From assembly GCA_021904315.1 (NCBI GenBank), contig CM038916.1, forward strand, positions 12,799,065 to 12,863,064: a DNA stretch of 64,000 nucleotides, written 5' to 3'. The position numbers were made by a program, and so were the translations under genes. The DNA is from Sphagnum magellanicum. Its lineage: Eukaryota > Streptophyta > Sphagnopsida > Sphagnales > Sphagnaceae. The notes below the pieces were generated by a model. That model saw only the letters and a program-made list of their open reading frames with translations, did no database searches and was not told the origin of the DNA. Below, in pieces: positions 39,691-51,136 of this stretch; positions within the stretch are counted from its first letter, which is position 1; each line of letters opens with the position of its first letter.

Positions 39691-40030
39691 AAAATTAGTG
39701 ATACAAAAGATTTTGTTAATTTTTCAACAAATTGAGCAAAGTTAGTCGAATTTACAATAAAAATAAAATTTAGTGATATAAAAAAGTTGGCTAATTTTTC
39801 AACAAACTAGCAAAATGAGTTGAATTTATAATTAAAAAAAAGTGATATAAAAGATTTGGCTAATTTTTCAACAAACTAGCAAAATTAGTCGAATTCCCAC
39901 TAATTTTTTTTTACTGATATATAAGGTTTGGCTATTTTTTCAACAAACTAGCAAAATTAGTCAAATTTAAAATGAAAAATAATTTAGTGATTTAAAAGAG
40001 TTGGATAATTTTTCAACAAACAAAAAAAAA
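39690..40030 (+). repeat. ~72-bp AT-rich tandem array upstream of DET1
   Basis: Five units begin with AGTGATATAAAA-like words at 39697, 39772, 39841, 39913 and 39986. Spacings are 75, 69, 72 and 73 bp. Each unit continues with TTGGCTAATTTTTCAACAAAC and most with TAGCAAAATTAGTCGAATT. The array ends just before the GA-rich start of the DET1 upstream region. Confidence 0.9.
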
Positions 40031-40039
40031 TTGTGGAAA

Positions 40040-41288
40040 AAAAGACAAATTTTTTGGGGAAAAATACCGGCAAGAAAGAAGAGAGATAGAGAAAGAAAGA
40101 GGGAGGGAGAGATAGAGGGGTTGGTGGAAGGAAAGGAAATTAAAGAAAGAATGACGAACCACGTGAGGGTTGTGACACGTGAAGCTTTTGTCGTGGCTGC
40201 CATGCCCACCAATCGCCAAAACCCTAATGGAATGCAAATCGCCTATGATGATGATGAATGGAATTGGCGAGGATGATGAATGGGAATCGCCGATAACGAT
40301 GAATAGAGTTGGCGAACATGAATGGAAATCTGCGATGATGATGATGATGAATCTTCGTCAACAGAGTGGTCTGTGGCGACGAAACTAGCCGGGGAGCGGC
40401 GATCCTCTGACTTTTAAATAACCGCCGGTTCCGGGTGCTTGGTGGAACTGTGGTCAGTAGCCGCGTTGTCGGTGGACGAAGAATGGATGGAAGACCAAAT
40501 CGAGGTCATCCAATTATTGGATGAAGAAGCAGTTCTTTCGTGGAAGACGAACGGATGAAACCGTATAGAGCTCGTCGAAGAATTCGATGAAGAAACAACG
40601 CTCATCGTCTCGCAGAACAGAAACAAAGAGAGAGACAGAGAGAGAGGAGAGAGGAGAGAGGAAGGCTGTTGGCGTGGCAATCCCTGCAGCACATGCCCTC
40701 TTCTCTCTCTGGAGTCTATGTGGTGTGTGTCTATGCAGGCCACTGGTTTTCTTCTACCACTTCTACTTGCCTTCTTCTTCGTCATCTGCCTCTTGTGCAC
40801 AGTTTCGTGTTCGCTATTAGGGTTTTGGTTGCGTCTTTGTTTCTGTGTTTTTGGTGCGGTTGTTTGCTTTTTCTTCTTTTTGTTGTTGTTGTTGTTGTTC
40901 CAACTTGTTTGTTTGGATTGTGAAAGAAAGAAACAAGCTTTTGTTTGTGGAAATTGGGTTTCTTTTGCAGTTGGAGGTTTGAAGGTATCGAGGAGGAGGG
41001 CTCGGGGGGACTTGTGGGGAGGGGAGGGGATGTGAGGTTCAGAAATTAATCTCCTCAGGTGTTTCTTTTGTTTTGTTGCTTCTCTTTATTGGGGGTGTTT
41101 GTTGCAAAACAGAGGGTTGGTCTTTGGCGGATTATATTTCCTTTAGCTTCTTGTCTGAAGCGGCAGTTTGGAATGGAATGGGAGAGGGAAGGAAGGAGTG
41201 CATATGGTATTGGTGTTGGTGGGCATGGCAGCAAGAGTGCTGTGCTACACCAACCATATTGCAGGATTTGAGCTTCAGGTCTAAATGA
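40040..41288 (+). other. DET1 upstream region and 5' leader
   Basis: It contains GA-rich tracts (about 40077-40115 and 40615-40670), two perfect CACGTG G-boxes (40160 and 40176), an AAACCCTAA telo-box-like word (about 40218) and three TCGCCA/TGGCGA words (40213, 40265, 40310). GC content is well above the flanks. The minus-strand open frames here are Ser- and Arg-rich by-products. One or more leader introns are likely before the start codon at 41289, for example an acceptor at TTGCAG (about 41263), but I cannot fix them. Confidence 0.5.
40160..40181. promoter_or_regulatory. Paired G-boxes
   Basis: Two perfect CACGTG palindromes begin at 40160 and 40176, 16 bp apart. G-boxes are bound by bZIP and bHLH factors, among them HY5 and PIFs in light signalling. 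The position, 1.1 kb before the DET1 start codon, fits promoter or leader DNA. Confidence 0.55.
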
Positions 41289-44200
41289 ATGTGGAAGCAG
41301 AGTGAGAACATTGTGCATAGGCTTTTCTCAAGACAGATCAACCGTGCGCCTCCCAACACTCATGTATACTCATCATCATCTTCCTTTCTTCCCTCCTTCC
41401 CTTCTCACTATTGCTGCATGTTTCTGGAGATTTTTGCTGCTTCTAGAATCTTCTCACAATGACCTATTCAGGCCCTTTCACCCACTCTCTCACCCTTGTT
41501 TTACATCCCTATGAGCGTTTCGACAATTTTCCTCGAAGGAGTTTTGGAATTACGACTCTGAATAATGAACAAGGTGGCTCAATATGCCACCAATGACAAC
41601 AAGGTTTCTATCGATTTGAAGTTAATTAACACAAAATATGCACAACCCTCTTTCCAATTTTGCATTACATGGCTGAAAAAAATAGGTTTGTTTAAAATTG
41701 AAAACCTTTCCTTTTGTAATAAAAACCTTTCCAAAATTTTACATGAATGTTAACCCTAATGGGTTGTGGGTTATGGATTGGTGGTGTATAAGCAAGTTAG
41801 GGGTCTAAGGACCAGAAGAATGCATGTGTTGAAGTTTGCTTACTTGAATGCAAGTTAACAACATTAATGAAGACATGTTTTGCCTCCAAGAGTTGTGATG
41901 TTCTGACAATGCTTTGCTTATCAAGCATATAGATGTCTATGTTTAGCTCAAGGAGCTTTCAAAGTATAGACTCTAGATGCTGCAGAATGTGTGCTGGGGG
42001 ACATGGAAGTGCTGTCCACTTAGAGCAATTGTATGGAAGCTTGAAGGAGAACTATGTTCCACTCAGTGGAATACATCAGAGTAGATGCTGTCTTGCAGTG
42101 ATTGCAGCTGTAGTAACTCCTGAAACACTCCCCATTTCTCTAGTCGATCCGGTGTGGACTATGGACCATAGTCTTTTTAATTCACTCTTACCCAGTGGGA
42201 CTGTCTGTGCATCTGCATGTGGTACCAACCTTGAAAGCTATGAATTTCTCATGGAGTTGGCAAATATCAGGTTCCTAATTCAGCTTCTGGCAATTGGGTA
42301 TTGATTTCTGTGATTCTTTGAAGTGATGATGACAGCTGTGAAGGATGATGGGTGTGGAATGTTGATGTCCTGGCTTTGGAATATGTGTGTGCAGATAAAC
42401 AAAACAAGGCAGCTGTATGAGAACATTGTGCCAAGCTTTACTGTGTATGATGTGGAGTGCCCGGAACAGCTGTGGCGCTGTTTCACAAATGATGGGCAGT
42501 ACCTGATTTGCTTCAGTAGGAATCTGCACGATGTGCTAATTTACCGGCCCCGCTGGTTATCATACTGCCCTGCCCCTGATTCAGTTGATGAGCTACCCAT
42601 CAAAGCAAAGAAATTTGAGAGCTATTTCACATTGCTTCACCAAATCCCTCTTGTGAGTGGACAAACAGAGCTCCTTTGCAAGGATTTCTTTCTTGCCACT
42701 GAGAGCAATGTATATGGTATCTTTGCTGCATCAACGATACAAGACCCCAACCCTGCTGCTGCAACAGGTGCAGTGCCCACAGTGCCAAGTGTTGAGAAGA
42801 CTACATTGTTTCTTGTTCGGTTGGCAGATGGGGTGGTGACAGATCAGCGCGTGTTTCATGATGATTATATTCACTTGGCACACAATGCAGGGGTTTTCTT
42901 GCATGATGATTTGCTGGCTGTTTTGTCAGTACGTTTCCAGTGCATCCACATTTTACAGGTCCGGGATGGTGGACTCTTTCTGGATGTGCGCACTATTGGC
43001 AACTTTTGTCGTGAAGATGATGAGCTTTTGCTCAACTCCCAGTCTCAGGTTTTTGCACTCCACTGCTCTCGTCTAAGTAATTAGTATGGACCCCAACTTT
43101 AGATCTTCATTTGTAGTTATTGGTACAGTAACAACTTGTGGGTGGCATTGTTACTCATCTCCTGTGCATTAAGCATAGTGGATCTCAGTACATCCAATAG
43201 TGCATTGCTGGCAGGAATGTCACTCTCTGTATTTCTCTGAGCAAATATGCGAGGCAAAGCAGGAAACTGTGCATTAGTTTGTCCTGTGAGCTGGAAATTG
43301 CATGGTGTGACTGGATTATATGGGTAGATGATGATTCTTCTGTTTTGTGCATAAATGTGTTTGCAAGGCACTGACAGTTAATTGGGCAGGAGGAGGCAAA
43401 ATTTCAGCAGGAGCAGGCTGTCTTGCGTAAGGCCCGAGGCTCAGTATTAATAGCAGAAGTACCATTGGCACCACAACCCAGCAAGCCTTGGTGTTTAAAA
43501 CCATGGAATAATCTAGCTACCCAGCAACGACCACACCCTCAAAGTACAAGGACTGCACTAGATGAAGCAGCCCCATTGGGCACAGCGTCCTCACAGTCCT
43601 ACATTAACCATAGTGCATCTATTGGAATCAATGGTGATAGCCAGGCTGCAGACATTGAGATGCTGTATGATGGTTATTTTAGGGGCCTTTTTCCAGCTGA
43701 GAATGGAAGAAGCAATGAAGCAAGCACATCCCAGACAAATGGGGTTAGATGGTTTCCTGCTGGTGGGGAGTTCAGTCAGTTTGAAATGATGGGGTCTCCA
43801 TTTGACCAGAGTGCTTCAAGTAGCAGGAGCTTGTACAGTATTAGTGGTAGTGGTAGTGACACGGCAAGCCAGAGCTTTGGCACCATGACAAACCCAGGTT
43901 CATCAGATGCCACCACTTTGCAAGAGTCTAGTAGCTATAGTGATGACCAAGGACCTAGTGATTTACACCTGCGCACAAGGCTGAGCATTTCCAGCAGTGG
44001 GGGGTTGATGCCAGCTTCACAAGCTAGAGCACAGGCAGAACCTGGCTGGCCGTCTGGGTCTTTTGCTGGAGTGTCTACTACATCTAGTGGGGTAGTAAGG
44101 GATGCAGGAGTTACGAGCACTGCAGATACTATGGGAATACATCAGCTGTCAGGTACTAGAAATGGAGTAGTGCCACACTCAATGCAAGAACTGAATGTGG

Positions 44201-46975
44201 TTCAGGGAGCCAGCAATGGGGCTGTTGCACCTGTGCAGGAGGAAGTCTTGACTGAAGGCAGTCAGATTTTGGGGGGGTTGAAACAGCGACTGTTGTCCTT
44301 CATCATGCAAGGGATCCAGGATGAGAATGTTAGCCCTGGAGTGGTACGATGTCTTCTCTTTTATCTTTGGGATTGGGATTCAATGGAAGTTCTGTGAGAT
44401 TGTTGTAGTCCTTTGTTGATGCTGATGTCTGTGTTAGTGGATTGCTTCTGGTGCTGTTGGAGGTAGGAGAATGCAGTCAAAAGGATTCTACAGGAATAGA
44501 ATATAATGTGTGTAGTAGCTTCAATGTAAATTTGAGGACAGATGCAACTAGCCAACAGTCAGTGCTAGCCAACATCATGGCTGGGTTTTCCTGTTGCTTC
44601 TGGAACTGTGATGGTAACTTAAGACACAGATGTTTTTATATTAGTTTGCACAAATTTTGGGGACATTCCTGTATACTTATCTACACCCACAGTCAGGAGC
44701 TGATGATGTCAGTGGGGAGTCATTGCATGTTCTCACTGCTATTAATGTTGAAGGTGATGGTCTGACACTTTTGGGAGTGATACTCAGAAGGGTATGACCA
44801 CACTCATGTTGCCTTCAAAGTGTTGTGGAGTTTCTCTGCAACCTCATAGATAAGCTTCCCTGTAGTTTCTTACTTTTCTGCTTTTTCTGTTCATGTGAGC
44901 AGAGAGCACGGCTACTCCAGCGATTCTATTATCACTTTCAGCATTATGTGGATCTGGTGATGTGGAAGGCGTGTTACTCATGAGACCCTGAAACCAAAAC
45001 CTACAACTGATCTTTCTTGCCTGTTGGGAATGACTTATTAGACAGTTGATGTCATCTGGAAAGGATCATGACTGTAATTCATGTATTGTTATGCAATGTT
45101 TGCAGGTGCAGTTTTTGGATCGACACCATCTTCTCATCAAGTTTGGCAGTCTTGATGGGTTGGTAAGTTCAATTAACTCAATTATGCTTTCATATTTTGT
45201 CTTTGTCATTTCAACAGTATCTTCTTCTCTTATGAGGTCATTTGTGGTGTAGCACTTGACAGATGGAGTTAGTGAGATTGTTTGCTGATGATGGATGATG
45301 GGTTTCCACAGTTACAACAACGGAACATAGATACCTCGCAGCAAACATCATTTCTTGCAGTGTACAACTTGGAGACAACAAAGATTCTTGCATTTTATCA
45401 GGTATGCAGCAGTTGGTATACTTTACAAACTCTTTTTGCCTTCTGCCTTGCAAATTGCAGGGGTGCAAGTGCAGGATTCTTTTCTTGTGGCTGCTGTTTG
45501 AATCATATGCTCAAGCTTTGATTATCATGTGTCAATTGGCTTCAGGGTCAATGGTGGATTGCTTTAGTGATTCTTTGTAAGATCTGGAGTGTAACGGTGC
45601 TACTTTTGGCTCTGCTTTCTTCTGCATTGACCAGAATTCAGCAGAGGAGATGTTGCAGTTGGTGGAGCATTACTACGATTATTTCCGAATGGCCCTTCCA
45701 ATCCCAACATATATGAATTTCATCTCAAGTTATGGAAACAACATTTTTTCTCAGGAGCAATTGAGGAAGCAGAAGACCACGTGTGTCACTAGCAGAAGCT
45801 ACCAGTTTTCACAGGTATCCTTTCTCCCTTTTGCTTTGATTCTCATTTTGGCCTCCACCTGAAGAGTTTATGTCTTATGACACTTGGTGTACTATCACCC
45901 TGTTACAAATGGACCTGTAGCTGATCACCGTACTTTAGTCCTGATACACGTGTTTTTTGACTAGTTGGTCATGCACTGGACAGCTCCAGATTTGAAGATG
46001 AGGCATGTTTATAATTCACAGAACATGATTCTGAGTTTCTGTTGTTGACTCAGTGAGTTAGATATCTGGATGTTCAAGATTTGGGAGACAGCTTTGTCTA
46101 CAGAACCAAATTAAAAGTTATTACAGTATGGGGAGATCCAATAACCTTCCATTCTAAAGTATGACAGGGGACACATGAGGACTCAAATTCACTCTCCCCT
46201 AACAATATTTGAACATTTGGAGTTGTAGGCCTTTGTAATCTAGGCCTGAGAAGCTTGTGTTTGCATGCAGGTGATCAGAAGGACTCTTTCCTTACTGCCT
46301 TTTAATTGTCAGTCACAAAGTCCATCGGCATACTTTGATCAGTACCTCTTTCATTATGATGAAAAGGTTAGTTTCACGAGTCTTCATTATAAATGATTGT
46401 CAGCCAATTATTGCTGATTGCAATATTTCATGATTGTCAGCCAATTATTCCCTTTGCACAATTGGACTGCTTCATGTCCACAATTTGTTTCATATCAATA
46501 ATACTATGTCCAAAGCTTGTTTTTAACAATTTGCAATTTTGTGATGGTTGTTTAGTTTATATCTGCCATTGATCGCCACAAGCCCTGCATGGAACATCCT
46601 ATCAAGTTCATATCAAGGCGCCGGCCCAACACTCTTAAGTTCAAAATCAACCCTGGTAAGGGTGGAGTGCTTCTGAAACCCTGAGTTTTCATTAAATATG
46701 ACAAAACACATATTGTATTCCTTTTGACAAATGGTAGAGATATTGGCTGTCATTAGATCCTCCTCAGAACTTGTGTAGTGATGTGAATATGGGTTGCTGG
46801 GAAATCCAATCTTGATATTTGATTTTTGATATTTGCAGGATTGGAGCTTGGAGCAAATGATGGGCACATTAGGCGAGTTGCCTCATTTTTATTTCACCCT
46901 GTCTTTCCATTTGCAATTTCAGTTCAGCAGTCATTTTTGCAAGCAACTGTTGTGAACTTCCATTTCAGACGCTGA
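41289..46975 (+). CDS. DET1: De-etiolated 1 (DET1), with enlarged insert
   Basis: Ten coding exons: 41289-41363, 42395-43048, 43390-44343, 44903-44968, 45106-45162, 45312-45401, 45635-45814, 46271-46366, 46556-46655 and 46839-46975, giving 802 residues. All phases agree. Exon 1 gives MWKQSENIVHRLFSRQ, the DET1 N-terminus. Landmarks follow: YENIVPSFTVYDVECP, ICFSRN, LLCKDFFLATESN, HLAHNAGVFLHDDLLAVLS, FCREDDELLLNS, LKQRLLSFIM, FLDRHHLLIKFGSLDG, FISRRRPNTLKFKINPG and the C-terminal VVNFHFRR. DET1 binds DDB1 with COP10 and CUL4 in the nucleus and represses photomorphogenesis. Arabidopsis DET1 is about 543 residues; most of the excess is in exon 3 (about residues 244-535), Ser/Gly/Gln-rich and probably disordered. 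Intron 4 has a GC donor, and intron 3 holds a family A repeat. Confidence 0.95.
44675..44852 (+). repeat. Dispersed repeat family A, in DET1 intron 3
   Basis: It aligns by eye with the minus strand of 643-826 from TTATCTACACCCA through GTGATGGTCTGACACTTT and TATGACCACACTCATG to CTCTGCAACCTCAT. It lies sense-oriented within intron 44344-44902. Confidence 0.62.
44969..45105 (+). other. DET1 intron 4, GC-AG type
   Basis: The exon ends YVDLVMWK and the next starts VQFLDRHHLL, matching the DET1 core. The donor therefore reads AAG then GCGTGT, and the acceptor is TTTGCAG. Reading through gives a stop within five codons, and the nearest GT donor would drop conserved residues. Confidence 0.75.
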
Positions 46976-47377
46976 CATGGTATGTTTTGCTTCTGGTGTT
47001 CTTTTATATGAAGTGGCAAGAGAAGTGTTTTATGGTGATTTTGTTGAGGTAAAACTCCCTAAGTCACAATTTTTCAACAGTGAAAGAGTTAGGATGTTGT
47101 CCATGCACAGAATCTGTTTAGGATTTCAGTGTTCCCATGAGCCCTGGTCAAGCCTTGCGGTGCCAGTGATAGACTGCTAGGGTCAGGCTGCTAGACAATA
47201 CTGATGACCAGGGCTGGTTGTGTGATCCAGTGATGGGAATTGGTGTGGTGTTCTACTTCCTTACACAAAGTCTTTGGCATTATATAAGCTAGATTTATGA
47301 AATTTGTTGTAGTTCAAATGGGTTGTAAAGCAACAGCTGCATCTATCTACAATCAACATAGATGGAAACTTTGGGTA

Positions 47378-47486
47378 CTATCAATGCCTGGGCTTGATGA
47401 AAATTGAGGAAGGGTTCAAATTGCTAGAGGTGCACCTATCAATGCCTGGGCTTGATGAAAATTGAGGGAGGGTTCAAATTGCTAGA
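47378..47486 (+). repeat. 58-bp direct duplication
   Basis: TATCAATGCCTGGGCTTGAT begins at 47379 and again at 47437, followed in both copies by GAAAATTGAGG and GGGTTCAAATTGCTAGAG. The two copies are nearly identical, so the duplication is young. Confidence 0.9.
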
Positions 47487-48808
47487 GCCTTGCTAGAGCC
47501 CACCAAGTCTATAACTAACAGCAGAATTCAGAGTTTCCTGGTCATGGAAATTGGCACACAGAAAAGTGGTGGTGCTAACTTTTCTTCTCTTTAGTAGACT
47601 TAAGTAAGAATGGTCATTGACAAGTTTACTTAGGCAAAGATGTTCACCCTCACAGAGTTGCAAGCAAATGTCACCAAGGCAGAGAGACCTCCCATATCTC
47701 CTGATCAATTTGTTGATGGTACACAAAATTGTTGACATATGGCAACAAGAAGTGGCTTATTTTGGGCCACGATACAAGAAGCTGTGGGGGCCTCCACTAT
47801 GTTCCTTTGAATATGATTTCTCATGTGGACTGGTATTTCTTTTGTGGGTGGAAATTTCTTGAAAGGCAAAATAGTTTTCTGAAAAGGGCATGTTCTGTTA
47901 AAATCAATCAAATTGTGGCAGAAAACTGTTTTTTTGGGGGGCAGAGAGTGTTGCCACATTCATGTCTACTGACTAGAAAGAAAAAAGGAAATGTGCTTCA
48001 CAACCATGCCACATCATTCTCAATAGTTGTTACATCTAATGTTTTGAACAATTGAACAATTTTGTTCAATTAGGGTGAATGAATTGTTACACTGTAAAAT
48101 AGTGTTTTGTCATGTGGATGATGGGTTTAAATTTTAAAACATCTCCTTTCAATGAACAAAATATTGGTGTGAAAAGTAACACATGCTCATACACACAAAC
48201 ACTTTATAAACAAAGATCTTGTGGGTAGAATATATTAGTATTTCTCACTCCAATTTTTTAAATATAAAAATGTAAATTTGTTGTGCAAAGTTTTGATACA
48301 TACTTATTTTCTGTGAAAAATGATGCAAAACTGTATAAAACTTGTAAAATAAACATATTACATTCTTCACATTGCTATAAGTGTAATTTGAAATTCACCA
48401 TTGTTACTTTAAAATCCACGGATGTTGAATTTAATACTAAATTCACACAAGCTTGATACCGTATGTTGAAAAATATTTTGTGAACTTTATGCATTGCCAC
48501 ATTTGGTGGTGAAGGTTATGGAAAAAAGAAGAAGTTATTGCATGGTTTTATCACATTTAACAGTGAAGGTTATGTTGGGAAATGACAGTATAACACACTC
48601 TCTTCTGTATATGAGATGTTATAAAGAAAACTAACAGTGCCCTGTAACATGTGGAGGCATTGAACAAAGTTCATATGTGTGTTAAACATTGACAAGCTTG
48701 GGTGGGTTTTGCAATGACACAGGCACACTACATTAATGCAATACTATCATTGAAAAAAAATTGTGATTCTCATTAAGCAGAAAATATAAATATAAATATA
48801 ATTATTCC

Positions 48809-48985
48809 TCGCCAACCAGATCAGAGTTTTATTTTGTGGCGAGTTTTCGTCACTTGGCGACAAAAAATGGGCTGGCGAATCTAACAATGGAAAATTTGGG
48901 AATTAAAAAAAACAATTCGCCACATTTTGAGAAAAAAAAAGCTGGAAGTCGCCAGATTTACACAGTGTGTTACTGTAGGTCGCCA
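48809..48985. promoter_or_regulatory. Cluster of TCGCCA/TGGCGA words
   Basis: Seven copies of this hexamer (either strand) occur at 48809, 48837, 48855, 48873, 48917, 48949 and 48980. The same word clusters near the 5' ends of HOP, DET1 and the SNARE gene. No gene is visible next to this cluster. The regulatory label is a guess from that parallel. Confidence 0.25.
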
Positions 48986-50184
48986 GAACTAGGCAAGATT
49001 CCAAAAAAGATCTACTTGTTCAGCGGGACAGTGGCCATTTACTGCTAAGGATCCTAACCATTGCACCTACTTGAGGAATTTTTAAAAAAAAAACCCTGAA
49101 CCCGATCAGTTTAGATTTAGATTAATGGATTGAATTTAATTTCATAATAGTGAAACTCTTTCTTGGGATATGTTTTTGTTATATAACCGTAAACCTGTGG
49201 CAAAATACAGTTTTCATTTATTTTCATGTATTATTGAAGGTTAGAAAATTAATTTGCAAGCGTTTCAAGTTTGTGGTGTTGAAAATGGAAGTTTTTTTCT
49301 AAAGGAAAAAAAAAAGAATAAACCACATTTGATCATTTAGTTTTCAAGCATAAAACAGATTTGCAAGTTAAAAAAATCACAAAAATTGTGTCAACTACCC
49401 ACTAGAGAAGTTCAATTGGCTTCATGTTATGTTGGTTCTATTACACAGTGTTTCTTTTTCTCTCGTTTACTTACTTTGGGTGCTTTCTTTTTATAAAGTT
49501 TGGCAGGGTTTCATCACACATATCACACAGTTGGTGAATGTTTGTTTTGTATAATACAGCTTCATGTTAGTTCTATTACACAGTTGGTGAAATTGACAAT
49601 TGACAATTCATAGCCCCGCCTAAAATGACATCGCAAATTTCAAACAATGAGAGGCTCCCTAAACCCTAAACCAGACCAAGTTGATCCACTTTTCACTGTA
49701 AATTTAGCAGCGAAAATTCTCTTATTTTATTTTTTCCTCCGTTTTCATTTGGTTTTCAATAATTCATCATTATTTATGTCAATGTCAAGTTAAATTTAAA
49801 TTAATATACATTTGATGGACATGAAAAGGCATATGTTAATTTGTCTTTTTATATCCATGTTAGAGGATAGGAAAAAAGAGTGAAATAGTTATAAAATAAA
49901 GATATTTACTAAGAAAGTTGGGAAATAATTATTAAGAAAGTTCATAAGAAAAGGAAGCAGTTATTAAAAAAGAAATAAAATGGTTAAGCTCGAATATGAA
50001 AATGAGGTAGTTATTTTTGAAATTATCTTTGGAAGGGTCCATGCATGACTATATGAAAAATTCCAAAAAAATCTCTCATATACCAGTTCCAATTACTAGT
50101 CACTGAAATTTAAAGATCAAAATGTGTGCAATGGGTGCAAAAAGATTTGCAACATGTGTACAGTAAATTAGGATATATATAGGA

Positions 50185-50495
50185 ATAAATGGCGATTTCT
50201 TACAGGAATATGGAGAAAAACTCTGGATTGCTCCTTTAATATACAGTCAAATCTGACTATGAACCAAAATATATATAATTTATAAAATAAAATAATAATT
50301 TCACAGTAAATTTATAAATTATTGATTATGAGGTCACAGCCAAACAAATCACATTTTAGTAGTCCAAAATGACGATTTCTTGTAGGAATATGTAAAAAAA
50401 ACTCGTGATTCATCCTTTAATACATAGACAAACCTGGCAATTAATTAAATTATGTAAATTTATAAAATAAAATTATGGCAATAGTAACTTTTCAC
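50185..50495 (+). repeat. ~180-bp spaced direct duplication
   Basis: GGCGATTTCTTACAGGAATA at 50191 recurs as GACGATTTCTTGTAGGAATA at 50371. Both continue with AAAACTC, TCCTTTAATA and TTTATAAAATAAAAT-like sequence. The copies have diverged noticeably. Confidence 0.75.
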
Positions 50496-51106
50496 CTACA
50501 CTTTTAAAAAAAAGAATTTCGTCAAAAAGATTTTTAAAAAAAAGTCCTTGACCTAAACTTTAGATGTCAAAATTGCATCTATCGAGGAGATCCGTTTGAA
50601 TAATGAGAAGACACAAAAAAAGTAAACATAAAAAGTATTTTAAAGAGAAAGTAAAGGAAAAAAATGAAAAAAAACTGTACCTTCGAAAATCCAGAGAGCT
50701 GTGTCTTCCACATTTCAAGAGGTACAGCTCAAAATTCAGGTAAGTAACCGTCCTAAAACTACACTAAGCAAAATGAAATATCTAGAAATAATTTAAATGG
50801 ATTTTGGATTCTTACCATGGAACCAACTGATGTGGGTGCTGGTTCAACCAATGCACTGATAACCACATTGATCAATCCTTTCGATGGATAGATAGATGGT
50901 GCTTCCATTGGAATGAAACAACCTAGATGGATTGGACCAAAGTCAAGCACTGCAATAGGCCAACGAACCTAAACCCATATTGAAAGAAATCCATTCCAGC
51001 AATAGATGGCATTAAACCATGAAATTGAATAAACCCACTAAATCATCAATTAGCATCCTTAACTACATGGATGAAGTTGAACTCTAGTGAGTACATTTTT
51101 CTACAG

Positions 51107-51136
51107 CTCCTCCTCCTCCTCCTCCTCCTCCTCCTC
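51107..51136. repeat. (CTC)n microsatellite
   Basis: About ten uninterrupted CTC/TCC triplets. Confidence 0.9.

Noticed and set aside
39690..40030. CRISPR-like regular repeats (also 16.9, 52.8 and 57.1 kb)
   Set aside because: These are directly abutting tandem units in a eukaryotic genome, without unique spacers or cas genes.
40414..40800. 128-residue minus-strand frame in the DET1 upstream region
   Set aside because: Ser/Leu runs are the antisense of the GA-rich tract; no motif and no promoter sense.
41933..42304. 123-residue plus-strand open frame before DET1 exon 2
   Set aside because: It falls inside DET1 intron 1 (41364-42394), has no family resemblance, and the DET1 N-terminus is supplied by the exon at 41289.
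49666..49682. CCCTAAACCCTAAA as an interstitial telomere
   Set aside because: Only two units; similar AAACCCTA words recur near promoters here and are better seen as telo-box-like words.
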